Of a stretch of DNA of 64,000 nt, positions 1-50,804 are shown in pieces. The stretch lies in assembly GCA_963693365.1 (NCBI GenBank), contig CAVNZM010000015.1:2046001-2110000 (forward strand), read 5' to 3'. This DNA is from Amoebidium appalachense (lineage: Eukaryota > Ichthyosporea). The translations under genes and the position numbers were made by a program. The number at the start of each line of letters is the position of its first letter. Position 1 is the stretch's first letter. The notes beneath the pieces are model-generated. The model had not been told where the DNA came from. It did no database searches and was given only the letters and a program-made list of their open reading frames with translations.

Positions 1-1167
1 CTCGGAACTACCGTGGAGTACGAATGGGGCGGTACTAAGGCAAACTTCTCTCGCCGTTTCCTTGCGTTTGACTGTACGCAGACCGACATGCCTGCAATCC
101 GCAAGAAATTCACCAAGAGGTTTAAGGAGCTTGTTGTTCTCACGGACGGGGCGTGCGGGTCGGCGTGTTCCGCTTTCACGTTGCAGATTTTGGCCTCTGG
201 GCACACGACGGTTGTGTCTGTGGGTGGGCGCGTGGGTGAGCCCCTAGACACCGGGTCATTCAACGGGGGGAATTTGGTTTTTGGAACCTGATTTTCGGCC
301 AATACATGAACAATCTTGCCCTTGCCAGCATGGTGCAGGACGAATCACGCATCAGCCTGCAGGAGAGCAATGTGCCCCTGCCACTAACCGATTCAGCAAT
401 TTTATGTATCCTCCTCCCCTCCCTACCCCCCGCAACACACACACACACACTCCCCCCTTCCGTCTTCCTCCCGTCCCTCTCTCTCTCACCCCTCCCCCGG
501 CCCCCCTCCCCCTCCCCCTCCCCCCTTCCCCCCCCCCCCCCCCCCTCCCCCCAATCGGCCACTACCAAAAAGACCTTGTAGAACCTGGCCGCTTGGTGTT
601 GGTCTTTAACCTGCCAATGAAGACTTCTCCCCCCCCCCCCCCCCCCTCTCCCCCCCCCCCCCCCCCTCCCACTCACCCACCCCTCGCCCCCACTCCCCTC
701 AACCCTCCCCCATCCCCCCATCTTATACTTTCTATCTGTTCGATTGTTTCTCCTATTCCTTTGGGATATACCCCCCCCCTCGCCCCCTCTCCCCCCCCCC
801 CCCCCCCTCCCCCCCTCCCCCCCTCCCCCCCCCCCCCCCCCAAAAAAAAAAAAAGAAAAGAAAAAAAGAAAAAAAACCTTACTCACAGCTGTTGCAAGGC
901 CAAAAGACACTGACTGGTGTATGCCCACAGTTTGGACTCAATTTCGCCATCGGTTCATCCAACCTTCTTCCAGCCAACGCTCTGCCGGTGGAGTGGTACA
1001 CCAAGCCGGCCAATGTGCACCTGGACGTGTGGCCCAGCTACATGGCCCTAGACTACAGCATGTGGTCTAAACTTGCCCCGGACCAGTACAAGGAGTGGGG
1101 GCAGCTTTATGCACACCTGGCCGCTAGCAGCATAGGTGACTTGGGTAAATTTCCACAGGCCGCATAG
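1..1167 (+). pseudogene. S41-type secreted peptidase, 3' end of a damaged tandem copy
   Basis: This is the 3' part of a gene running in from the left, nearly identical in exons and intron to 10088-11074. Exon 1-401 holds the nucleophile region (LTDGACGSACSAF), the Ser motif of the S41 peptidase branch with Cys on both sides. The last exon is 931-1167, ending in TAG with a C-terminus (DLGKFPQAA) that differs from the paralogue. Two lesions are visible against the paralogue. One base is missing at about 272-282, so the frame hits TGA at 289-291. The donor is TT at 402-403 where the paralogue has GT. The intron also carries about 110 extra bases (roughly 552-665). I infer a pseudogene. An assembly error could explain one change but less easily both. 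The upstream part is outside the window. Confidence 0.8.
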
Positions 1168-2331
<1,164 letters not shown>

Positions 2332-2425
2332 GATATGGCGGGTGGTGGGGGGATAAGTTGCCAAGAAGGGCCTGGTGGCCCGGGGGGGGCCGTGTGTTGT
2401 GGGGGCGGAGGGATTGGCCAAAGGG

Positions 2426-2973
2426 AGGACCCAACCACATCGGCAGAGTCAACGTGCAAAAAGCAGAATTATTCTGCAAAAGCGGAATTATTCTGCAAAA
2501 AGCAGAATTATTCTGCAAGAAGCAGAATTATTCTGCAAAAGCAGAATCACCCTGCTTTTAGCAGAATTATTCTGCAAAAGCAGAATCACTCTGCTTTTAG
2601 CAGAAACACTCTGCTTTTAGCAGAATCACTCTGCAAACAGCAGAATCAATCTGCTAAACGCAGAATTATTCGGCTAAAAGCAGAATTATTCTGCTGTCGA
2701 CAGAATTATTCTGCTTTTAGCAGAATTATTCCGCTAAAAGCAGAATCATTCTGCTTTCGACAGCAGAATAATTCTGCTTTTAGCCGAATAATTCTGCGTT
2801 TAGCAGATTGATTCTGCTGTTTGCAGAGTGATTCTGCTTTTAGCAGACTGATTCTGCTTTTGCAGAATAATTCTGCTTTTCGCAGATTGATTCTGCTTTT
2901 TGCAGAATAATTCTGCTTTTTGCAGAATAATTCTGCTCAGAGCAAGTTGACTCAGCTGATGTGGTTGGGCCCT
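2426..2973. mobile_element. foldback element built of GCAGAAT palindromes
   Basis: The ends are inverted copies: AGGACCCAACCACAT at 2426-2440 pairs with the complement at 2959-2973, and the homology continues inward through GTCAAC/GTTGAC. Between them lie more than 20 units of a 15-bp palindrome (GCAGAAT, one base, ATTCTGC) spaced by short A-runs on the left and T-runs on the right. The central base is mostly T on the left and A on the right, so the whole array is one large inverted repeat. GTCGAC at 2696-2701 sits almost exactly at the centre. No coding capacity is seen. It looks like a foldback or MITE-type element; target duplications were not identified because both flanks are G-rich. Confidence 0.8.
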
Positions 2974-3281
2974 ACAGGTAGGTGGGGGGGGGGGGGGGGG
3001 GGGGGGGGGAGAGGGCTGAGGAAGGGGGGGGGGGGGGGGGGGGGGGGAAGGGATGCCGAAAGTGCCACCCGCCGGGAGCAAATACCGTACGGTAGCGGCT
3101 GCTGAGGCTCTGCCACGGCCTGAGTTTCCGGCCCGTTAACGTTGTGGGCCGCGGCCCTAGTGATCATTAGCTAGCTACAAAACGGGGGGGAGGAGGGTCC
3201 TGCAGGCTGCCGAGTCTGGACCAGGGCCGGCCGTGGCGTGACATGTATATACGCATCGAAATCTAAACCTCCCCCCTCCCT

Positions 3282-3320
<39 letters not shown>

Positions 3321-4713
3321 CCCCCCGCCCCCTCCAATCTGGGCCCATCAGTGCCACCATGACCACGCGGCCACTCCGATGGCCATCACGGTACCGGTGC
3401 ACCCGTATCATTCCTAAAGTACTGCGATCGGAGTACTCATGGCCGCTAAGTACTCCGATCTGAGTACATTTCGGATGCATCAGTGGCTGTCCTGGTATGA
3501 TACGTGACGGCCAGCCATCATGCCTCCTCATGCCATCCTCATGCACGTGTACAGGGGAAAATGAAATCCCGAGGGCTCTGCAGATCATGCAGGCTGAACT
3601 TCCGTACAACAACAACGTACAATTGCACTTAAGCCCTAAACGCACAAGTTTCTTGATTCTCAGCGGTAAGCAAGGAAAAAGGCTTTGTGCACTTCGCAGA
3701 TAGTAATTCGAGGTGCCCTTTTTTGTTTGTGTTTTCATATTCTTTGTTTTTTCTGAAAGTTTGTTCCTTCATTTCCTTTTCATGATCAAGAGACCAACGC
3801 AACTAGATCGGTGTACGTGCACGGTGCGTTCCAATGTGATGACGTCACGTCTAAACACCATTAATTAAGTTATAAACAGTGCCTTTATTAGGCTAGCAGG
3901 AATCTTTTATGATTGGTTGTAGATCTTTGGCATTTATTTATGGAGCTTTCCACCAATCGCGCTTGTCGCCGAGCTACTCGATAATTCCACAGCAAACGAG
4001 TATTGACTTGATTTGAGTTTGTGTGAGAATACAGAGATTACTTATTTATTTAACCAAAAAGGGGGCAGAAATCCAGAAGATCAATAGTTGGAGCATTATT
4101 TCTTTTGGTTGAGGGTAAACTCCAACACTCATTCTTTGCTCTGTTCCTGGTGCTTTTCTGCTGTCGAAAAAAGTCTTCATTCAAAATTGAGTAACCGACC
4201 ATAAATTCCTTCTGAATGGGGCATGAGCCAATCGTTCATGGTACCGGTGTCGGAATTCACACAGCGCCAAGCAAAACGAAACTTACAAAAGGGCCCCCAT
4301 ACAAAGTTTGTCCCACACATCCGTCAGTCCGTGCAGCTGCAGCGTGTAGCTTGTCAGGTTGCACACCTTCAAGACTGCACTTCAGTACTCGTTCAATAAT
4401 ATATCTCCTGCTTACCGTTTCCTACATCGGCGAACAATTAGAGTTGTATATAGTTTCCAGCTTCATCAATAGAGGAGCGTTGCATCTTTTTTTTCTTTCT
4501 ACATTCGAGTCACAGCAATTCACGAACTGCGCATGCGAAATTTATGTTGGTATTGACACAGTTAGTAATGCCAACTACACATATGCATAGCTAGCTATAC
4601 ATATTACACGCACAGTGTTGCCCGGTCCTTTCCACCTTTAGCCTTTTCGACGTTGGATTTGGCACACATTAGATAAAAACCTTGGCAGGAAAGAATAGCA
4701 ACAAGTTACGGGG
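2974..4713. other. intergenic region upstream of the S41 peptidase gene
   Basis: G-runs and C-runs lie at 2984-3047 and 3283-3326. A 12-bp inverted repeat (GATCGGAGTACT at 3426-3437, complement at 3449-3460) has an 11-base loop. The rest is unique sequence with no recognisable exon and should include the promoter of the gene starting at 4714. Confidence 0.5.
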
Positions 4714-11074
<6,361 letters not shown>

Positions 11075-11291
11075 AGCGGCACAATGCTAAGTTAGTAGGG
11101 TGGTGGTGCGAGAGAGGATCATTTCTCAAACAGGCAGGCATATGTGTATGAGGCTCGGATTCTTTTTTTTGCAGCGTAGTGCGCAGTCGAATGTATGTAA
11201 GATGTAGGTCGGGATACTAGTTAAACATGTACTACATGATGTCGTGTTGAATTGAAGAGGAAGAAAAATTATAATCGTAAAACTTTTTATA

Positions 11292-11297
11292 AATAAA
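11292..11297 (+). terminator. AATAAA polyadenylation signal of the S41 peptidase gene
   Basis: A canonical AATAAA lies 218 bases after the TAG at 11072-11074, in a reasonable place for 3' end formation. Confidence 0.6.
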
Positions 11298-11395
11298 AAG
11301 TCTGTGTCGAACAAGTTCTCTGCCGCGGTGATGCAGCCCCCCCCACCCCCAAACCCCCCTCCCCCCTCCCTTTCTTTTCTTCTCTTCTTCTCTCT

Positions 11396-11426
<31 letters not shown>

Positions 11427-13600
11427 TTTTCCCCTGGGCCGGAGAACCATGCAACGGTCCATAGGGTCTGGTTCTACAAGGTTTGCTCGTATTGGCGGCA
11501 GCGGGGAAGGGGCGGGGTGGAGTAGTTCAAGAGCCTAATTAGGCCTCTCTTCTTCTTTATTGTTTATTTCTTTCTTATCGAGTTATTATTTAGTTATTAT
11601 TATTATCAGTTTTTTTTTTGGGGGGGTGGGGGGGGGGGGTGGGTGGGGGGGGGGGGGGGGGGAATGGCGAGAGTCAAATATCGAACGACATAGCTTGTGC
11701 ATCTACAAAAGCGGGTTGTAATTATGGACAGGGTACCGAGCAGCCATAAAGGTGCAGCATGTATGTACGTGTGTGTGTGTGTGTTTGGGTGTGTGCCACG
11801 TGTGTGTGTGTGTGTGTGTGGAGGGATGGGTGTATGTGTGCACATGTGGGGAAGGAGGTGTGTGTGTGGGGGGGGGGGGGGGGGGGGAGGGGAAGGTGGA
11901 GGTATGATAGGTTAAAGCTTCTCAGAATTAGGGGATGAATGGAGGAGAGATTAGCAAGTGATAGAGAGCAAAATGCAACATAACCACTCTCTATTAGCTC
12001 CAGCCAACATGTCCATGTGTTAATGAAGTGAAAACACCCACAACCACACATGTTCCCCCACCTCCCACCGGTACACCAAAAAGGTTTAACCCCTCCCCCC
12101 CTCCCCCTCCTTCCCCTCCTCCTTCCCCGCCTCTTCCCGCACCACCACAACCACAGACACAAACGTGATCGTACACAGAGACGTGCACCATACGCCGTCT
12201 CAAACACTCGAGATACGAGAACCCGCGCGCCCCTTTGTACAGCATAAAAAAGTCGAAGAAACGCGACAATTGCGTATCCATGAAAGGCTATAATATAGCG
12301 GGTGCCAATCGCCTGTGTTTATGGTGTACGTGCATGTGTATGTGTGTGCACATGCCGGCAGGCCGACTCGTGCACGTGTGTGCCTTGCCACTTGCCTACA
12401 TACGTGCTGAATATTGTATATGCACATAGTTGCACATGTTCATGTGTGCGTGGTTTCAGTGGCTGACAGTTGTTCCCTGCATGTCTGGATATGTCCGCCT
12501 GTCACAATGCTTTTGTGTGTGCCTGCTTCAAGATTTTCCAAGAAACCGATGTGAATGTTTCAGCACAGACATGGGTGCTCTGGCCATGGGCTCATCACGT
12601 GCACATGTTCCTTGGGCGTTCAATGTCATTCTGCCTCGATTGGAGAACAGTTCAAGCCAGTGGGACCCAGAAAATAAAGAATTAAAAACAGCACAACAAG
12701 TTCAAGCTCTATGATCATCCGCATGGCCCCCTTTCAATAAGTCGTTATGGGAACAATCTTCAGACTGAAAGAAGGCGCCTCAAAAGTTGAGTCAGAACTC
12801 AAAAAGGAAAGCAATAAGGCGATCTGATTGGCTGAGCCATCACCACTCTCTATTCCACCAATCAAATGCGAGCATGTGTGAACAATCGAAAGGGTGCACG
12901 TGTATGTACTTGGGTGTGTCACGGACTCATGGTGTGTGGCAGAGAGAAGGAATTAGTTTCATATTACGGTAAAAGCGATCACCTACAACAGAAGCATTAG
13001 CAATTTTGATAACTCCTTTTTAAGTGTGACGGGCAGGGTTGAGAGATGCAAAGGTGCGGAGAGGAGGCATAGAATAATAGACAACATAACGCACACGTGC
13101 AAGTTTTTCGCCCCGCCTTAGACCTGGCAAAAATCACAGCATCCTTGCAGCTATCCACAGTTCAGGACCGATATTGTCAGGTTTTTCCAGGTAATAGTGC
13201 GGCGCATCTGAGAATCGCTTGCATGCACTCAGGGTGTGATCATACAGCGGATAGGAAACATCGCTTTCTGGAGGACTCCACCCACCAGAGAAGAGTAGGT
13301 TTCCGGTGTGTGTGTGCTTATGAGGAATCCTCTGCCTGGCGGATCGTTTGTCGTGTGCTCGACGGTTGAGTGAAGTGCCCACACAGACACCTAGACACTA
13401 GGGTTCCTCAATGGATTCTTCACAGCTTTCATTGGGAGGTTCATCGTGTCGTTGCATTATCAGCTGAGTGTGCAAAGAACGGAGGGAGGGTAGCCCATCT
13501 CTTTCACTTTCGTTTTTATTGCAAGGCCATTTCACTTCATAGTGCATCAGGTGGTTGTTACTCATCTATGGTTCTTGGGTGGCCTGCAGTGGCAGCAAAA
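11298..13600. other. intergenic, no gene seen
   Basis: C-runs and G-runs (11397-11426, 11620-11662, 11869-11890), (GT)n and AT-rich unique sequence. Some short open frames around 12430-12720 have no recognisable domain and no supported splice sites. The promoter of the RRP9 gene should lie at the right end. Confidence 0.5.
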
Positions 13601-26907
<13,307 letters not shown>

Positions 26908-27615
26908 GGAATAGAGATTCCGTGCACACTCTTTGTATTGAATGTGGGAAATTGCTGAGAAAAATTTGCAAACTTTCAGCTAAATTTCAGTTTTAGACTG
27001 GGTTTATATTCTCACTGTCGTCACCCCGGAATCCGCTTTTTGGTTTTTGTTTTTTGCTTCCATGGTGCATTTGATTCAATAGGATTGATTCGTGCGCATA
27101 TGGATGTGAATATTAAGTTTGTATCAGCTAGGATATGTCTGAAACAGCATCACGGTGTAGCTGTGTAGTAGTTTGAACATGTTTGGGTGTGTTAGTGTGA
27201 TGACTTGGCGACTGTTTGTTCTCCGCGTGTTCTTTTTCACTCTTTGCATGGGTTTTGGACATTGCCTGGGTGTTTGTCTATTCAATAATGTTGGGTACTG
27301 TGTGTTATTCTTTCAAGATCGTCTTCCAACTGTATAAGACAGTCTAGTATCTGGACAAAAGGAAATAAAAAACACCCCTGCAAATGTGCTGGTCACATAC
27401 GAATCAAGCAGTAAACGTGTCAAATGTCTATGATTAGCCCACCCGTGATGCATGACCCCCCCCCCCCCCCCCACAATCTTTCCCCCCCCCACGTCACCTA
27501 CACCCACACCCGGACACACATGCGCGCGTACGCACGGCCCCCCGCGCGCTACACAACCATACACAGGCACACACACAACAGTTACATTTAGAGCGACCAA
27601 CAAAAGGATTAACTG
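26908..27615. other. RRP9 3' flank, no gene seen
   Basis: Mostly unique sequence. An AATAAA lies at about 27364, possibly the RRP9 polyadenylation signal but 450 bases after the stop. A C-run lies at 27457-27472. Confidence 0.45.
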
Positions 27616-27910
27616 GTGTCTAGCCTACTGGACGTGCCTTTTCCAGTGCGCGTGCCACGGTGTTGCCATGTACATGTGTATGGTGAACACTGCATTGTGC
27701 ACGTGTGTGTACACGTATCATCGGAACGAATCTTAATCAAAAATACAAAATATGTTTTCTCAAAAATCAGGCTAGAACTACCGGTGTCATTTAAATTAAT
27801 TATGGTTTCCTGATTTTTGAGAAAACCTAAAACATATTTTGAATTTTTTATTATGACTCGTTCATACGTGTACACACACGTGCATAATGCGCGTCCAGTA
27901 GGCTAGACAC
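27616..27910. mobile_element. foldback/MITE element, 295 bp
   Basis: Terminal inverted repeats start GTGTCTAGCCTACTGGACG (27616) and end with its complement (27910). Homology continues through GTGTGTGTACACGTAT and AAAATATGTTTTCTCAAAAA to a short centre near 27785, so each arm exceeds 100 bp with small gaps. No clear target duplication and no reading frame. Confidence 0.85.
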
Positions 27911-28010
27911 GGACACAGTAACAGGCTAACTAACAGCTTACACATGTGGAAGGTTATGCCCGGGGGTTGGAAGAAAGATCGCGCCTATTATGCTCAAGGG
28001 AAAGAAGGCC

Positions 28011-28027
28011 AAAAAAAAAAAAAAAAA
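28011..28027 (-). terminator. Pol III T-run terminator of tRNA-Met
   Basis: On the minus strand a run of 17 T begins four bases after the mature tRNA 3' end. Confidence 0.8.
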
Positions 28028-28030
28028 GGA

Positions 28031-28103
28031 TGCCCTGGGTGAGGATCGAACTCACGACCTTAGGATTATGAGACCTACGCGCTACCTACTACGCTACCAG
28101 GAC
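28031..28103 (-). tRNA. elongator tRNA-Met (CAT), intronless
   Basis: The 73-nt molecule folds as a standard cloverleaf. Acceptor GTCCTGG pairs with CCAGGGC with one G-U pair, discriminator A, D arm with AGTAGGTAGC, anticodon loop CTCATAA with anticodon CAT, T arm GTGAG/TTCGATC/CTCAC. The anticodon stem has the U31-U39 mismatch common in eukaryotic elongator tRNA-Met, and the body closely follows that family rather than the initiator. No CCA is encoded. A and B boxes are intact (TAGCGTAGTAGG, GGTTCGA-like GAGTTCGATCC). Confidence 0.95.
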
Positions 28104-28187
28104 CTTGCTATTGGCGGCATCTACACGGAATATGACCCTAAAGTGTCAAAAGATGGTTTTCTGTTGTGTACATGTACATGCATACGG

Positions 28188-29735
<1,548 letters not shown>

Positions 29736-29857
29736 GCACCGATTTCTTGATCAGCCTATCTCAGTTTAGTTGTTTCTTTTCAGTCTTGTGGGTGTGCACG
29801 TACATAACCTCGTGTGTGTCTGTGCCTTGTGTGTGTGAGTGTGAGTGTGAATGTGAG

Positions 29858-30116
<259 letters not shown>

Positions 30117-30287
30117 GCTATTGCCAGCGACATGAGTCATTTTTTTTGGCAGTTTTGGGGGTAGAGCTGTTTTCACCAGCTATTTATGTGTGTTTGTAGG
30201 TTGCCAAACTAACGGCAACCATTAGGAAAAGGAAGTATTAGGACTACACAGTGGAAAGCAGGAGTGGGCGGGGCGGGGCTGGGGGGA

Positions 30288-30499
30288 GGGGGGGGGGGGG
30301 GGGAGGGGGGGTTGAATGCGGAACACGGTACGAAGTACGCATACACGATGAGAAGCATGGTGCAGGACACATCCAAAGGGAACATTCAGGTATGCAATAT
30401 CAGCAATGCGCCTGTATGCGTCATTAGAAGAGCCCATCCTCAGGGAGGGCCCAAGTCATCAATTGCGTCTGGAATTTCGACCCTTTAGCCCCGCGTATG
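30288..30499 (-). mobile_element. C-tailed SINE-like repeat, type C, copy 3
   Basis: On the minus strand it reads from the head (ACGCGGGGCTAAAGGGTCGA) through GACGCAATTGATGACTTGGG and GGATGGGCTCT to CCGCATTCAAC plus a C-run. It lies downstream of the WDR26 gene in the same orientation. Confidence 0.85.
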
Positions 30500-30605
30500 G
30501 GGGGAGGGAATGGGAGCGCTCCCCTTAAAAGGAACACAATCCATAATAGGGCGAAGATGTCAAGAGTACACACAATTTGTGTGTGTGTGTTGAGTTTGGG
30601 GAGAA

Positions 30606-30606
<1 letters not shown>

Positions 30607-30651
<45 letters not shown>

Positions 30652-30803
30652 TGTGTGCGTTAGAGGGTTGGAAATACGGAGGAGGCAACAAAAGACAAAC
30701 TACAAAACGTCACAAAAATGAGAAACCCGAGTCAAACAATATAGACCGTTGGAACAGAGCCCATCCACAAAAGCATGGGTTTCGACTCTTTAACCTCTCG
30801 CGC
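30607..30803 (-). mobile_element. C-tailed SINE-like repeat, type A with head
   Basis: On the minus strand: CGCGCGAGAGGTTAAAGAGT, CGAAACCC, GGATGGGCTCTG, then the type A body (TTTTTGTGACGTTTTG, CTCCTCCGTATTTCCAACCC, TCTAACGCA) and about 43 C. The shared head shows that types A and C belong to one superfamily. Confidence 0.8.
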
Positions 30804-30837
30804 GTGGTTCCCAACCCACACTTTGTTTCAACAGGTA

Positions 30838-30901
30838 AAGTATGTGTGCATTAGAAGGTTGGAATGCTGAAAATGGAGACATAAAAGGACTACACCAAAT
30901 G

Positions 30902-30905
<4 letters not shown>
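30838..30905 (-). mobile_element. type A SINE-like fragment at the WDR26 3' end
   Basis: On the minus strand: TTTGTATTTTTGTGACATTT, then GCATTCCAACCTTCTAATGC. The TGA at 30902-30904 that closes the WDR26 frame lies in its TTTTTGTGACATTT segment. Confidence 0.7.
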
Positions 30906-47233
<16,328 letters not shown>

Positions 47234-47489
47234 ATGGTGGAGGCCGTGCTGCCGGGCTCCCCACCCACCCGTCATGTATATGATATGGACTGGTTTGCCC
47301 TTATCCTCCTCTCGAGGCTCCGGCTGACCTGGCGGGGCATGGCACATGTGGTCCACTTTGACCCCACAGGTGTTGTGCAGCTGGACCACGGCTGCGCGCG
47401 CAGGCTCAGCCTGGGCCCCGAGCTAGTGCTGCTGATGGATAACACCATGGTGCACGTGGGTTCCCCTCCCCCCCCCCCCCCCCCCTCCC

Positions 47490-47520
<31 letters not shown>

Positions 47521-48165
47521 AAAAAAAAAAAAAAAGACACAAAGGCCACACACATGCTACACCGAGTCTCACACCGGTCCCACAGCAAAACGACCTGGTG
47601 CGTGCCTCCGAGCTAATATACAACTACGGCTTCAAGTATGCACCCCAGGACTGCCCCGTGCGCCGGCTGGCCATTGGCGAGCGCGTGATTTACCGCAACG
47701 GCAACTGCCAAGACCTCCGCGTTGAAAATCTGCTGCTGGTTCCCCAGCGCAGTGCCTCCCGCTTCGACGACTACGAGGTCTGGCTCCAGGCATACGGCAG
47801 CAACGAGACCCTCCCCCGGGGGGCCCGTGTCGGCGACACACACCTACACATACGATTTGCTGGGCCTTGGCAAACCGGTGGCCCTGTATACCTTCCAAAC
47901 CTGCTGCATTGAGCACTGCCCCGCCGAGATGAGGGAGCTGCTCTCCGCAACACTATGTGCCATCGAGGGGCACGTGCCCGCCCTTTTGCATGCACTCCTC
48001 TGCTTCTTTAGCAGGGGCACACCCATGTGGCTTGACATGGCTTGCAACAACCCGCCCGCACAGGCAAGTGGGGGCGAGGCTGAAAAAACGGTGGCGGAGA
48101 AGATCACAGAAGCTGCCCGAAAAGCAGCATTCAAACAGGCTAAGGAGGACTTGCCAAAAGTTTAA
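47234..48165 (+). CDS. unrecognised two-exon gene, weak HNH-like motif
   Basis: Exons 47234-47455 and 47586-48165 join in phase 0 over a 130-base GT-AG intron that is mostly C-run plus A-run. Codon use is GC-rich and coding-like in both. In exon 2 the frame breaks at CCCCCGGGGGG (47813-47823): removing one G links YGSNETLPRG to PVSATHTYTYDLLGLGKPVALY and gives a protein of about 266 aa ending AFKQAKEDLPKV. I do not recognise the family. NGNCQDLRVENLLLVP resembles the N-G-x3-D-x-R-x-E-N-L core of HNH nucleases, but the usual first His is Tyr here, so activity is doubtful. The start is the first ATG in the open frame; TTTGGCAG at 47207-47214 could instead be an acceptor from an unseen upstream exon. 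Confidence 0.6.
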
Positions 48166-48204
48166 CCTTGCCAGCGTTGTATATGCAGGCGCTGGGCAGT
48201 GCTA

Positions 48205-48210
48205 AATAAA
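48205..48210 (+). terminator. AATAAA polyadenylation signal of the unknown gene
   Basis: AATAAA lies 40 bases after the TAA at 48163-48165. Confidence 0.65.
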
Positions 48211-48270
48211 CACAAAGAATGCACCAGAGGCACTTTAAAAAAATTTGACTACTGGTGTCTTGACTGTGCA

Positions 48271-48334
48271 CTCTCTCTCTCTCTCTCTCTCCCCCTCCCT
48301 CCCCCCCCCTCCCTCCCTCCCTCCCTCCCTCCCT

Positions 48335-48425
<91 letters not shown>

Positions 48426-48431
48426 CCCCCC
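48271..48431. repeat. (CT)n and (CCCT)n microsatellite
   Basis: (CT)9, then CCCT units, then about 40 CT pairs ending in a C-run. A similar (CT)n block lies at 49698-49850 in the GST intron. Confidence 0.97.
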
Positions 48432-48475
48432 CTCCTTTTGTGTATATCATACATCACCAGACACACGTGTATATA

Positions 48476-48653
48476 CACACACACACTGCACTGCACAGTT
48501 GGTTTCATGCCTGTATGCCTCATATTTGACAATGCATCCCTAGGCCACACACCCTGCATAACGGTGTATGGTATATGTACACACACAGTGCTACACAGCT
48601 GGTTTCGTGCCTGTATGTCTCAGATTTGACAAGGCATCCCTCGGCCTTAAGTG
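48476..48653. repeat. tandem duplication of about 105 bp
   Basis: CAGTTGGTTTCATGCCTGTA and TTTGACAATGCATCCCT recur as CAGCTGGTTTCGTGCCTGTA and TTTGACAAGGCATCCCT. Confidence 0.85.
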
Positions 48654-49044
48654 CCCCATCCAGTTCTATTGGTGGATTCAAACCTGCTGCTATGCCGACA
48701 TTCCGGAATTTCCAATCTTTTACAAGTGTAAATCCCAGCACGTGCACTCAGCCTATGCTGCTGGCATAGAACCACCCACCTGCACGTGTTTTAGGGTTCG
48801 TACCGGCCCTGCATGTTTGAAACAACCGTTTTTGCGGTGCACTACACACGTGGCATGCATGACTAAACTTTCTATCCGTTTGACGACGTACCTCAGGTGC
48901 CAAATGAGCTCTATCATCTACAGGGGCAGTGGTCACAGAAGAACTTCCTTTTTTGCTGCGCAAAAAAAAAATATAGGAGCCGCAGAGGCTGGCCTGCCTT
49001 GGGCAGATTACGTAATCGGCCGCCATTTGAAGCAGGCCTTGGGG

Positions 49045-49078
49045 CACGGCCATCTAGAAACACCACTAGATGGCCGTG
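49045..49078. promoter_or_regulatory. 13-bp perfect hairpin 130 bases upstream of the GST start
   Basis: CACGGCCATCTAG (49045-49057) and its exact complement (49066-49078) flank an 8-base loop. GGCCTTGGGG occurs on both sides, overlapping the hairpin only at its edges. If transcribed it would be a stable 5' UTR stem-loop. Its role is unknown. Confidence 0.6.
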
Positions 49079-49208
49079 GCCTTGGGGGGATGACGTCAGG
49101 CCGAGCACAGCAACCGTGGCAGGTGAAGCGCTGCGCCTTGAAAAAAGTTTTTCTTTTCAAGAATTCACCACATTTATTCCCGGAGTGAAGAAACTTTTAC
49201 CCTCGACC

Positions 49209-50804
<1,596 letters not shown>

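Noticed and set aside
12430-12720. Overlapping short frames upstream of RRP9
   Set aside because: No recognisable domain, no supported splice sites, and no coding signature distinct from background.
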